Shown in pieces: positions 8,733-18,221 of a stretch of 64,000 nt of DNA. Made by a program: the position numbers and the translations under genes. Under the pieces are notes generated by a model. That model did no database searches. It was not told where the DNA came from and saw only the letters and a program-made list of their open reading frames with translations. Location of the stretch: contig OZ038456.1 in the NCBI GenBank assembly GCA_964036195.1, forward strand, positions 3,348,001-3,412,000, in the 5' to 3' direction. This stretch comes from Sphaerolaimus hirsutus. Taxonomy: Eukaryota; Nematoda; Chromadorea; Monhysterida; Sphaerolaimidae. The stretch's first letter is position 1. The number at the start of each line of letters is the position of its first letter.

Positions 8733-11700
8733 CTAAGCGGGGTAATGGGAATTGGGGAGCGTGCAAAACAGCGTTCAGGCGTCTGTAATCAATTACCATC
8801 CGCTTTGATCCATCCGGTTTGGATACCACCAGCGTGGGGGCACAATACGGGCTCGTACTGGGCTCCACGATGTCGTGCTCGATGAGGCATCTCAAATGAT
8901 TTTCTAAGTATTGCTGATCATCCAGACTCAACCGGTACATTCTGCAAGCAATTGGCTTTTTGTCCACCAATTGCAACCGGTAGTCCACTAATTCGCTGTA
9001 GCCGATGTCATACTTGTGTCGGGCAAAAGCTTCTTTGTACTGCAAAATCACCTTTTTCAGTTCCTCTCTGCGTTCGTCCGTCAATGTTTCTGGCACGGTA
9101 AATTCCATCACGTGTCCATCTGGACATGCAACTTGCAGTGGAGGTCCTAATTTGTCTTCGGCTACTTTGGGGGGAGGTTCAGTCGCTTGAACCTGTCGAC
9201 ACACATCTCTGTCATAGCACTGCTTCACCCATTCAGCGGGAGGGTCTCCAGGTTTCACCTTCAGCACGCAGTCCACTGGTTCGACCACTGCAATGCGCTG
9301 TCCTACCTGCAGCACTACGGGCTGGTTTCGTACATTTGCACATCTCACCTGAAACACAGGGGCACTAGTTTCATAGGCCGCTGAAGCAGCCATAACGCCA
9401 CAGCGTTCACCTACCGTATCCAATCCCATGACCGTAAATAACCTTTCATCCATGGGGGCAGATAATTTTGCGGTCACTAGCGCTTCATGCCTAGCCAGAA
9501 TTTCTATTTTTTCATTCACAATAGCGTAAATTCTGCGCTGTTGCACTTCCGGGTCTGGGTTATCAAAGGGAATGATCGCATTAGCCGTAGGGATTCGTAA
9601 TTCCCTTGCAGGTAGGTCTACTACCATGTGCCGTAAGACATCTGCACCAATTAGAATTTCACCAGCTAATCCGTTCACTGCCTGAAACACAATCCCGAAG
9701 GTGTGGTTTCCCATGGTTACCGGTACTTCCATTTGCCCCAATACCAAAAGTTTCGAGTCTGCTGCACACCTAAGGGCTCCAATAGGTGAAACTTCATCAT
9801 GCTTAGTAGCCTTTTCCTTGTGTCGCATCAGCACGTCTCTGTTGCATAATGAACGCATGGCGCCTGTGTCCAGTAGACATCTTCGATATTCTCTCCCATC
9901 AATGGTTATGGTAATGGATGGGCTGTAGTACACATGCACAATCTCTTCACGTCGATTGGCTACTTGATGGATGTTGTCTCTTTCTTCCGTCGAGAAAGTG
10001 ATCATGCACACCGATTCTTCTTCCAGATCGCATTTTCTGTTGATACTGTATTGTATAGCGGGAAAACGACGCGCGCCCGTGAGTGCGGGCATGCCACTTG
10101 GCATTCCCACGCACGGGTTAATTACCGTTCTTACCTTTACCTGTTCGCTAGGGCGGTCCTCAGCCAATTCGACAATGATATTGGACTTTTCTTCTGTCTT
10201 TGGTCGCCTTTTGATTTTTTCCTTTGCCCTGTTCACCAAAGTCACGGCCGTTTCCGGCGCTGCAGCCATGAGCGCGGCTAGTAAATACTGCATGGTGACC
10301 AGTGCACATATCAGATAGATCCATACTTGTAGCCAGGTGCGCCAGGTGTCAAAATCCCACCATCCCAGCGCTAATACTGATTTTGCCAAAGTTCGATGTC
10401 TTTGCATGTGTGATTCCACTCTCGGCTCCGCCCCCTGCGTGATTTGCCGCACGATAGAATACGCGTGCCATACGTCATTCAGGGTGGTCGTCGGCAATAA
10501 TTCTGACAAGTTGTACATAGTCGTGGCGGCAAAAATCTGATGATGCACATCCCTGACTTTTTCCTGCTGCCATTTCTGCGGAAAACTGTGGGTGTTATAC
10601 ATAGGCAAATGTTCCAGGCCGCCGACTTCCGGTAGATATTTGTACCATTGTCCATTTAACATTACCACACGATTGTGCGCATTGGTGCATGAGCCCGGGA
10701 TCGCTTGAAAATGCAAAATGTTTGTCAACCTATTCATGTGCAACGTCACATTCTGCCCGTGTACGCTAACTTGCACAGGTACTGTTTCGTAGCATTCTGG
10801 AGACTTCTCCTCTTTCATGATCTCGTATGTTTTTACCGCAAAACATTTGTGAACCAGAAATCCGTCCGGCGCGGGTTTGGCAATTATTTCGTTATCGTTC
10901 ATGTACCATCGGGCTGTCGTAGTTGCATGTTCGCTCATAGCCAGGCGCACAAATTCCTGGAAGTGTTGCACATTCTTGCAGGTGGCTACGGCCTGCGCGC
11001 GCATGGTTTGTTCTGCTGTTTCGTATACCGCCTGCATGCTGGCTGCTAATTGGCCTGCGCTCACTATTCCCAGCGTGGGTCGACCTTGCGCTCGTTTTTG
11101 TCTGACGCTTCGAATCACTGCCTTCGCAAATGGCGCCACTACAATATCCTGGTCCGATTTCCATAATTTAATGCCGCATGATTCAACCTCTTCATGTGCT
11201 CTGAAGGACAGTGATAGTGTATGATCATCAGCTAGCCAGATGTCCTGTCTAATGCGTCCATGCATTTCACGCCATTTTTCATAAGGGCATTCCGCCTTCG
11301 GGTTCGGCTTCCAAGTTAATTGGCTGCCGTCTTCTAGCGTGCATGCACCCAATTCATAATTGCACTTGCTAACCTCACCCAGCGTGCTTTGCATGGTGTT
11401 GGCTCCATATCTCATTCGTACTTCCCCTCGAAACAGCCCACAATGTGGCGTCGTTTCACTCACCCATTTGCAACAGTATAATCCATGTCCTGAGTAGCTA
11501 ACATTGGTGGGGTACTGGGTGTCCCATGCGTTGTCCAAATCGCTCACAGGGGTCATGGGCCCATTGTTGCACTTGTGATATTTAATCATGCCTTCGCACT
11601 CAGCGGCGCCCACAGATCGGGGGTTAGAATCAAACTTTTCCAGCGTGACGTCGCCCCAGAAGTTCTGATACGTCTTTGCCGTTCGAATCGAGGCCACACA

Positions 11701-14700
11701 CCTGTGTGCTGCCGCACGATATTCTACCATATTTCGCTTGTAGATTGTCAGTGTCAATTTTCGTGGCCGTTCTAATGACGCCGTAGTGTCAACAATAGCC
11801 GTGCAATTGGGTAGAGGGGGGTACGTGTATAAATCGTAGTGATCTGTCAAATCGCTGCAGAGCAGTGGAAACGAGGGCATGGTAGTCGCGCCCGCGCCCG
11901 GCAAAAAGGCTAATCCCATTATAATTAACCCAACTGCCAATACGAAAAACAGCGACTGTGCGACCTGAGGCATGTAGGGGGGTTCTGAATATGCGCGCGG
12001 CGCGGGGCGCACCCCTTCCTCAGTAGACAGAAAACCCATATACCTGTCGACCTGGTTGCTGGAGCCAGTACGCGGCGGCAGGGCGGCCGGCGTGGCGTAC
12101 AGAAACGGGTCCAGGCTGATGTTCATGAGCACATCCAAGGGCACCTCAGTCAGCGTGTCCGAGTGGTCGTCTGCAGGGCAATTAGGCCACAACGTACAGT
12201 CCGTTTCTTTCAAATCATGCATTCCAATCCTGCGTAGAAAGGCCAGCCAGGTAGTTCGAAACAGGTAACCTTTTTCAGTTCGCATGTATGCCCATGGTTT
12301 GATCCAGAATTCCCGCTCCTGCGCGAGCACATGCATTCCAGTAGTGCGCTGCTGCTCTTCGGGTGACTCTGGGACCAGTTCGTCAGGTTCCTCATCCTCT
12401 AATTCCAGGCCTTGCATCACAGGGATTAATTTATTAACGGGACGTATCATCATGCAGCGATCATCTTCGCGCACATGCATGGTCATTCCAGTTGTACTGG
12501 ACACTCGCGTGGGGTTCAGCGACTCTACGTGTGGGTTACTTACCTGTACCGGTTGCATGTTATATTGTTGCATGCGCCCATCCGGTCCCATAGCCATCCA
12601 GTTAGCTGGCGGCGTTTGATAAGCCATCATTTGCGGTTGCATGTTCATATCGCCAGCCCTCTGTACCGTCTGCGCTGGTTGTACAGGCATCGGCTGCGCT
12701 GGTTGCCACTGCGGATATGCGTATTGCATGGGCACCATACCTGGCTGCATCGCTTGGGCTTGATTATTTCCCTGATAGCCACCACGTTGTCCTCCGCCGC
12801 GCCCACGTCCATTTCCTCTGGATGCTCCGCCGCCGCGGCTCCTTTTGAAATACTGTTCCCTTTGTTCTGGGGTTAGTTTGGGGCACTCATATCTGATATG
12901 CTCTTCAGAGCCACATTCCCAGCATCCTTTGTCAAATTTTCGTGGGGGCAATTTAGGGGGGTCCCTGTTCAATCCCAAAAGTTTACCTTCCAACGCGCCC
13001 AGCTGCGCTAGTTTCTTCGCTATCTCTTGGTGCACAGAATCGAATTTGGCAACACTCTCAGTCATTTTCTGTTCCATTGTTTCTAGCGTCTTGTCGGCCT
13101 GGGACGGCAGTCCAGCCATGGCGGGCATGTTTAGTGCCATCAACCTGTCCATTACCTTGTCTGTAGCGCTGGCAACCACATCCTGTTTGGATTTTTCTCC
13201 CTTATTCTGGCTCTGTTCTGCTTCCAGAAAGCTCTCTTGTGCGCGGGCGTTGTCAACCATCTCCTTCCAAGTGATAGACGCCGTGACCGGTACATTGCGC
13301 CTAATTTCATTTCTCAGTCCTCCATGAAATTTTATCATGCATGTGTCACCTCGTTTTTCATGACCCATGCCTGGATAGGCGCGTTTTATCAACTTTTCCA
13401 AACGTACCGCCCATTCCAGTACCGACTCATCTGCGCCCTGTCGCGTCTCAAAAATCTCTCTCTGTGCATGATGTTTGTCATTCGGATTTTCATAGAACTT
13501 TTCCAGTGCCTGCATCATGTCCTTGTAGTTCAGGTCGCGCAATTCTCTGTACCGCGTGTTGAAAATGGCTCTGGCACTGCCTTTCAGAAACAATTTCACC
13601 AGCGGCTTCCGCTCCTGTAACTTTATGCGCAGCGCATCACATACCGTGTCCCAGCTCCTTCTCCAGTCCCTGAAACCCTCATTTGGCTTGCCGCGAAAAT
13701 ATCCACATTGCTGTGCTAGGGCTGTGATGACTGCCGCATTACTTTGCTCTAATTGCCAATTTTGTCCCGGGTCCGTGGGCCACGCCACTTCAGATGTAGC
13801 TGACGAGTTCCTGGAGGATGCTGGCGAACGGGATCGAGCGCGTCGCTGCGTAACAGTTCTCACCTGGTTCGTTCCAGCTGCCGGCGGGGGCGCCGCTGGT
13901 GCCGTTGATGACTGTAAGGGCGCTGCTTGACCATTGGTCAGCACTATCGGCTGCTGGCCACTAGCCGGTGAATTTCCTCCCAGCGTCGCATTCTGATTTT
14001 GTACGGCTTGATTGTGCTGTTGGTACGCAGTCGTCAGGTCAACTATATCGTCGCTATGTACGCTGTGGTGCGCTTCGAATTCCTGCAAAAAATGTTCCAC
14101 CCTAGGTACCTCGGCGACTGGGTCACTTCCCCATAAATTCATAGCAATTTTAATTAGTGCCACCATACGCAAGTCCCCTGGTTCACCATTCTGTGAGAAG
14201 GCACCAACCGGTCTCGCTTGACTCATCATGTTTGCCCATTTCTTCGCCGCTGCACATGCCTTTTTAGGTGTCCATTGTGCACAGGATGGCGTTGTTTGCA
14301 CCGGGTCCAGGTCCATTATGGTAGCTTGGTAAATTAAGTCCGCATTAGTGACCTTTGCGTACCTGTCTTCCAACGCCGGAGCCGCCGTCTGGTTCGCGCC
14401 GTTATTTGTCATTCTGCTTGCGGGGCTGTTAATAACTATCACGGGGGGATTATTTGAAATTTCAGTCTTAATTAACTGGCGTCTAGCCTTTGCAGTTGCG
14501 CTCTGCGATCTCGACTGGTCGCTCGATAAGTTTCGGCTACTGTTACCTGACACGTCTCTCGGCGTCGAAGTGCTCTTCGGTGGGCTTAACTGCAGCGCCG
14601 GGGAAGTGTCTCCACTCTGCGTCGCTGCCTCCAGCAGTTCCGCTACGGTATTTTCAGTCACGGGAAATTGATCTGCAGTAGCTCCAAGCTCAGCTGCAAT

Positions 14701-15288
14701 CACAGGGTAATCACGTTGAATCGACGGCTGCCCTAGAGGCTCGCTGTCACCAACGTATCCGTCTGAACCGACTTCAGAACCCGATCGTACTCCAGGCGAT
14801 ATGGATGAGCTGCCCGCGCTCCAACCCAGTGTCCTCCGAAGCTTAGACCACTTACCTGTCTTTCCTGCTTCCTTTCCTGCAGCTTGTCTGCTTGTCCCAG
14901 GCGCTTCTTCCGCTTCTGCGCTGGACGTTAGCTGCCGCGCCGCTGCCGGTACAGCTGGCGTCTTCCACTGACTGAAACTGTCTGGCGCAGGCCCTGCACC
15001 TTCAACCGTTGATAATCTGATTACCGGGGTGTCCTCAGCTGTCTGTCCAGACCAGCGTTGACTTTCACTCTCCTCTAGCGCTTCCGGCGCCTCTGTTTCA
15101 GGGTTAACCGAATCGTTCGACTCACTGTCTCCTGCTTGACTCTCAGCTGCAGCAAGTTGTGCGTCCACTTCCTGCCCAGCCTTCTGTTGTCGCGCGCGCC
15201 TTCGTGCTTGTTTCTGCTTCTCCAACGCAGCGTGCCAAACTTGTTCTATAGTGTCCCCTTGTAAGCTTGCTGGCCCCTTCGATCTCAA
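8692..15288 (-). CDS. retroelement polyprotein: Gag, envelope-like glycoprotein, protease, RT (N-terminal part)
   Basis: A single 2198-residue ORF. Residues 1-500 are low-complexity and charged. About 510-720 resembles a retrotransposon Gag capsid. A CCHC zinc knuckle (CWECGSEEHIRYEC) begins near 790, followed by an RG-rich, then Gln/Met/Pro-rich stretch. Near 1109-1132 a hydrophobic segment starts a Cys-rich region with several N-glycosylation sequons. A dibasic furin-type site (RQKR, about 11089-11105) is followed by a small-residue/hydrophobic stretch, and a second membrane segment lies near 1650-1680, so this block looks like a class I-type envelope glycoprotein. The aspartic protease follows (LLDTGA near 1805; ILIGAD further on), then the beginning of RT. 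The stop at 8692 lies inside RT. Envelope proteins of LTR elements normally lie after pol, so this order is odd. The start is the first Met of the open frame; a later Met is possible. Confidence 0.88.
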   Translation of the reverse strand: MRSKGPASLQGDTIEQVWHAALEKQKQARRRARQQKAGQEVDAQLAAAESQAGDSESNDSVNPETEAPEALEESESQRWSGQTAEDTPVIRLSTVEGAGPAPDSFSQWKTPAVPAAARQLTSSAEAEEAPGTSRQAAGKEAGKTGKWSKLRRTLGWSAGSSSISPGVRSGSEVGSDGYVGDSEPLGQPSIQRDYPVIAAELGATADQFPVTENTVAELLEAATQSGDTSPALQLSPPKSTSTPRDVSGNSSRNLSSDQSRSQSATAKARRQLIKTEISNNPPVIVINSPASRMTNNGANQTAAPALEDRYAKVTNADLIYQATIMDLDPVQTTPSCAQWTPKKACAAAKKWANMMSQARPVGAFSQNGEPGDLRMVALIKIAMNLWGSDPVAEVPRVEHFLQEFEAHHSVHSDDIVDLTTAYQQHNQAVQNQNATLGGNSPASGQQPIVLTNGQAAPLQSSTAPAAPPPAAGTNQVRTVTQRRARSRSPASSRNSSATSEVAWPTDPGQNWQLEQSNAAVITALAQQCGYFRGKPNEGFRDWRRSWDTVCDALRIKLQERKPLVKLFLKGSARAIFNTRYRELRDLNYKDMMQALEKFYENPNDKHHAQREIFETRQGADESVLEWAVRLEKLIKRAYPGMGHEKRGDTCMIKFHGGLRNEIRRNVPVTASITWKEMVDNARAQESFLEAEQSQNKGEKSKQDVVASATDKVMDRLMALNMPAMAGLPSQADKTLETMEQKMTESVAKFDSVHQEIAKKLAQLGALEGKLLGLNRDPPKLPPRKFDKGCWECGSEEHIRYECPKLTPEQREQYFKRSRGGGASRGNGRGRGGGQRGGYQGNNQAQAMQPGMVPMQYAYPQWQPAQPMPVQPAQTVQRAGDMNMQPQMMAYQTPPANWMAMGPDGRMQQYNMQPVQVSNPHVESLNPTRVSSTTGMTMHVREDDRCMMIRPVNKLIPVMQGLELEDEEPDELVPESPEEQQRTTGMHVLAQEREFWIKPWAYMRTEKGYLFRTTWLAFLRRIGMHDLKETDCTLWPNCPADDHSDTLTEVPLDVLMNISLDPFLYATPAALPPRTGSSNQVDRYMGFLSTEEGVRPAPRAYSEPPYMPQVAQSLFFVLAVGLIIMGLAFLPGAGATTMPSFPLLCSDLTDHYDLYTYPPLPNCTAIVDTTASLERPRKLTLTIYKRNMVEYRAAAHRCVASIRTAKTYQNFWGDVTLEKFDSNPRSVGAAECEGMIKYHKCNNGPMTPVSDLDNAWDTQYPTNVSYSGHGLYCCKWVSETTPHCGLFRGEVRMRYGANTMQSTLGEVSKCNYELGACTLEDGSQLTWKPNPKAECPYEKWREMHGRIRQDIWLADDHTLSLSFRAHEEVESCGIKLWKSDQDIVVAPFAKAVIRSVRQKRAQGRPTLGIVSAGQLAASMQAVYETAEQTMRAQAVATCKNVQHFQEFVRLAMSEHATTTARWYMNDNEIIAKPAPDGFLVHKCFAVKTYEIMKEEKSPECYETVPVQVSVHGQNVTLHMNRLTNILHFQAIPGSCTNAHNRVVMLNGQWYKYLPEVGGLEHLPMYNTHSFPQKWQQEKVRDVHHQIFAATTMYNLSELLPTTTLNDVWHAYSIVRQITQGAEPRVESHMQRHRTLAKSVLALGWWDFDTWRTWLQVWIYLICALVTMQYLLAALMAAAPETAVTLVNRAKEKIKRRPKTEEKSNIIVELAEDRPSEQVKVRTVINPCVGMPSGMPALTGARRFPAIQYSINRKCDLEEESVCMITFSTEERDNIHQVANRREEIVHVYYSPSITITIDGREYRRCLLDTGAMRSLCNRDVLMRHKEKATKHDEVSPIGALRCAADSKLLVLGQMEVPVTMGNHTFGIVFQAVNGLAGEILIGADVLRHMVVDLPARELRIPTANAIIPFDNPDPEVQQRRIYAIVNEKIEILARHEALVTAKLSAPMDERLFTVMGLDTVGERCGVMAASAAYETSAPVFQVRCANVRNQPVVLQVGQRIAVVEPVDCVLKVKPGDPPAEWVKQCYDRDVCRQVQATEPPPKVAEDKLGPPLQVACPDGHVMEFTVPETLTDERREELKKVILQYKEAFARHKYDIGYSELVDYRLQLVDKKPIACRMYRLSLDDQQYLENHLRCLIEHDIVEPSTSPYCAPTLVVSKPDGSKRMVIDYRRLNAVLHAPQFPLPRLDETVESLCSCKYF
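10255..11970 (-). other. envelope-like glycoprotein domain within the Gag-Pol ORF
   Basis: Sub-region of the ORF at 8692-15288. It opens with a hydrophobic signal/anchor segment (about 11890-11965), then a Cys-rich ectodomain with a CC pair and several NxS/T sequons. A furin-type RQKR site at about 11089-11105 divides it into two subunits, and a transmembrane segment with a short basic tail lies near 10265-10345. Layout is that of viral membrane-fusion glycoproteins. The spacing of Cys and aromatic residues in the second subunit reminded me of invertebrate negative-strand (chuvirus-like) glycoproteins, but that is a weak impression, not a search result. Confidence 0.65.
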
Positions 15289-15777
15289 TTCCCTTTGGGG
15301 TGACTCGTTATCCGTGAAGCCGTTTTTTGTAGAGGCGTTGATCAGGCGCCCCAGACAGAAAACTTTATGGCTTGCTTAGGAAACCACTCGCTACGCTACC
15401 AGTTGTCAGATATTTTACGTTTTTACTAATTTTACTACCTTCCGTTTTTACCACAAAAATACGCCACTCGTCGAGTTTTGCCGCGGCGGAGAATTGCAAA
15501 TTCCGGTCCCTTTGCGCTTCCACTTGCGTGCTTAATTAAATAAATAATTGGTTTTTATGGTACGGGGATGTTCACACGCAAATCAGGAACGGCGCCAGTA
15601 CCCCTTGGGGTCCTGACAGTTCCTGAGGACGGACACGGCAACTTACCACTCCCTTTCGTAACTGCTGCCAGCGGTTTTACTTCGATTAATTGTTAAAAGC
15701 CGTAATTAATGCAAAGCCGAAATTAATAAAATTCAAATTAAAATCCAAGCAGTTAGTATGCTTCAGGGGGACCAAGT
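15289..15777 (-). other. retroelement 5' leader
   Basis: Sequence between the first ATG of the polyprotein (15288) and the proposed end of the 5' LTR. AT-rich in its LTR-proximal half; no ORF. It should hold packaging and primer-binding signals. Confidence 0.5.
15760..15774 (-). promoter_or_regulatory. candidate tRNA primer-binding site
   Basis: On the minus strand TGGTCCCCCTGAAGC starts with TGG, as needed to pair with a tRNA 3' CCA end. It lies 3 nt after a possible LTR end in CA (15778). I did not identify the tRNA, and the LTR boundary itself is inferred. Confidence 0.3.
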
Positions 15778-17090
15778 TGGGTTCACGGGAAACTTTATTT
15801 TAGCGATGTAGTCAGAGTCAATTTCACAATAGCTCAAGTGAGTCGTATAGCCTCTAGTGGGTGAAAAAATGTAAAATCAGCGAGTTTTATAATCACCAAA
15901 AACCTACCATAATCAAAATGAATACTAAATCAGAGACACAACAATTAACCGTAATAAGCGAATTAATAAGGCAAATTCAATGATCACTGGAAAACCGTAA
16001 ACACAGCGTACGAGGCACAAGTAAATTAATTCAATGCGGGAAAAATAATTAATTTAAACGAACGGGTGCAAATGTAATTTAAATCAAGCGTAAAGTAACT
16101 GTGATTATCACTGACGTAATTAAAATGCAATTCATCTCAAAGGTGAGTGTCATTAGCTGGGTTCTATTCAGAGGTTACGGTGCAACTCAGAGCAGGTGGT
16201 GTGACACGTGTTATCAACCTGCGCCCCTTTAGGTGAAAAATATTTTTATAGCGCGCCCGACCAAGGCCACAGAAAGAACGCTCATTTGCGGGGTTTGTTC
16301 AAGGTTATTGCATTGCCGGGTAAGGGTTGGAACTTTGGGACTAAACACACGCCACAAAACACTAGCACTTGTGAGTTCACCAATCACCCTGGGTGATGGG
16401 AATAATTAATTGGCACTACTGTGCTCTTCACTATAAACTGTGCTCTGCATGTGTCTTGCAGTCGCATGCCGACAATAATTGCCGTTTGCCACTTTTCCAC
16501 CCATTACCTAGTCCTAAGTAAAAAGCACTTGGTCAGGGAATTTTCTGAATGTTATCTATCGGGGCGTCTAAGCATTTAACAGAGTCAACACCTGTTAGCT
16601 TAACCAGAAACATTAAAGTCTTTCTAACCCATTCCCAGACACCGCACCCTTTTGACCAAAAATGTAAACTTGATTAAACCTAAAAATTATAACATTCGAA
16701 AGTACATGTTGGGAAATGCATTTAAAAAGAAAAAACGGAAGTAGTCACTTAATTAACTCAAAATGCGGGTAACCTAATTAGCTTAATTAATGAATCACTA
16801 AAATGAAAATTAAAAATTAGCGTCACACGGGAAATAATTAAATAATTAACGGAAAAGAATCAATTAATAAATTCAGGGCCGCAGTAGTGTCCATTCGGGC
16901 GTACCGTCCTGGGGCTGCGGCTTCGTTGGCGGATTTGCAGTGCACAGCGAACCGCACGTTCACTGTGACTTCCCTGTGCACCGCGGGTCGTCATTCGGTC
17001 GCACATGGTCGTTCTCGAGTCGTCGGAGTGTCTGCGCAAAGTTGTCGTTACGTTTTCACGCATGATTAGTTAGCCATATTTCTACCTACA
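15778..17090 (-). repeat. 5' LTR (right copy)
   Basis: 15879-17090 is directly confirmed by the left copy. The extension to 15778 is inferred from a TG...CA end rule and the adjacent candidate primer-binding site. The minus-strand LTR would start TGTAGGTAG at 17090. Downstream (17093 onwards) the sequence is unrelated host DNA. Confidence 0.85.
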
Positions 17091-17092
17091 AT

Positions 17093-17596
17093 GGCAAATT
17101 GTAAAGTTCCAAGTAAAATTTTATTTGATGTTTCACCGGCCATTTTGTATATTTTTCATGTCAAATTTTGTCAATTGGCTCTCATCCAGTGGTGTGTGAT
17201 ATACCTATTTCAGTGATTTTTCAACGGAGTTTGGTTAATTGATGCCAGAATTGGTGAAGTGGATCCCGTAAAAAGCGTCTACTCCACAGTTTCATGTCAG
17301 TAACATTGAGAGTAGGTAATATTCAAATAATAGCAAAATGCGTATCACCTTTGTACAGATAACATAGACTACCTATATTGGAGCGGTATACAATCTGTGC
17401 ACATACAAATAAACCGATTTGTACTAATTATCTATAGTAATACATATTTATACATATTTAGGTAAATATAATATGCTTCTAATTTACATGTACATTTCAA
17501 TGAACGCTCGAAGGAATATCACTGAAACACCCATATAGATTTGGCAATCACGTGCGATATATCCATCTATCAATATACTTATGCAAATAACTAGCA
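17093..17596. other. AT-rich flank, nothing recognised
   Basis: About 500 bp of AT-rich DNA between the LTR and the first MITE. No open frame, repeat or splice structure that I can support. Confidence 0.5.
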
Positions 17597-17928
17597 TACC
17601 GTATTTGCTTGAATAGTTCCCCCTTGAATAATTCCCCCCTCGAAAAATCCCCCCTGTAAGACGAGTGACGAAATAATAATTCCCCCCCCCCCTCGAATAG
17701 TCCCCCCGTTTAAAGATTTGATAAATTTGTTACACCTAATTTTAACAAAAATGACATGTTATCTTGTTTATAAGGCATATTTCGTGAAACAAGTTGATGG
17801 AAATATGCTTGAAAATTTTGACAAAATAATAACTCCCCCCTTGCATAATTCCCCCCTCGAATAGTTCCCCCTAAAAATGTCTGACGAAATAATAATCCCC
17901 CAGGGGGATTATTCAAGCAAATACGGTA
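17597..17928. mobile_element. TA-flanked MITE with C/G tracts (TTTGCTTGAATA subtype)
   Basis: Terminal inverted repeats start CCGTATTTGCTTGAATAG at 17599 and end in its complement, each flanked by TA. Inner C-rich runs alternate with GACGAAATAATAA-type motifs. It lies about 60 bp past the channel stop codon. Confidence 0.75.
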
Positions 17929-17988
17929 ATTACTATGCCATCACCAGGAAGGATCACAACTCTCGAAAGTAATCCATGTGAAACGTGT

Positions 17989-18221
17989 TCAGTGGTCGCC
18001 CACAATGGCCGCACTGGGATCGATGTTGCCCAGAGACGCTCCCGGGCCGACGTAATACCACCAATAAATCGCATTGAACAACGTGAAGCCCAATGGGAAT
18101 AATAGAGTCGAGATTTTGTCGATAGTGTCCGGATTGCAAAAACAGTGGACGTTTTGACTATTGGATAGTGATGATAATCGTCTCTTTCCATTTGGATGGT
18201 GCTGCGAACTGAGGTTGTCGC
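17989..18221 (-). CDS. channel exon 11: end of cytoplasmic loop, TM4, C-terminus
   Basis: Acceptor CTTCCAG before 18221; stop TGA at 17989-17991. Encodes TIDKIS plus the hydrophobic TM4 ending in YWWYY. Joins exon 10 with one base carried over. Confidence 0.85.

Larger units (their letters stand above)
1..17090 (-). mobile_element. LTR retroelement (Ty3/gypsy-like pol) with envelope-like domain and SF1 helicase ORF, clipped at left
   Basis: Direct repeats at 1-1212 and 15879-17090 (offset 15878) enclose three long minus-strand ORFs. Order on the minus strand: 5' LTR, leader, Gag/CCHC/envelope-like/protease/RT, RT/RNase H/integrase, helicase, 3' LTR. The protease-RT-RNase H-integrase order and a GPY/F-like integrase tail are those of Ty3/gypsy elements. 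I saw no difference between the two LTR copies over the compared 1.2 kb, which implies a recent insertion. The right boundary is placed at CA (17089-17090), where the two copies stop matching two bases later. The target duplication cannot be checked because the left end lies outside the window. The insertion lies about 0.9 kb beyond the stop codon of the channel gene that ends at 17989. Envelope between Gag and protease, and an added helicase, are not the family norm. Confidence 0.93.
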
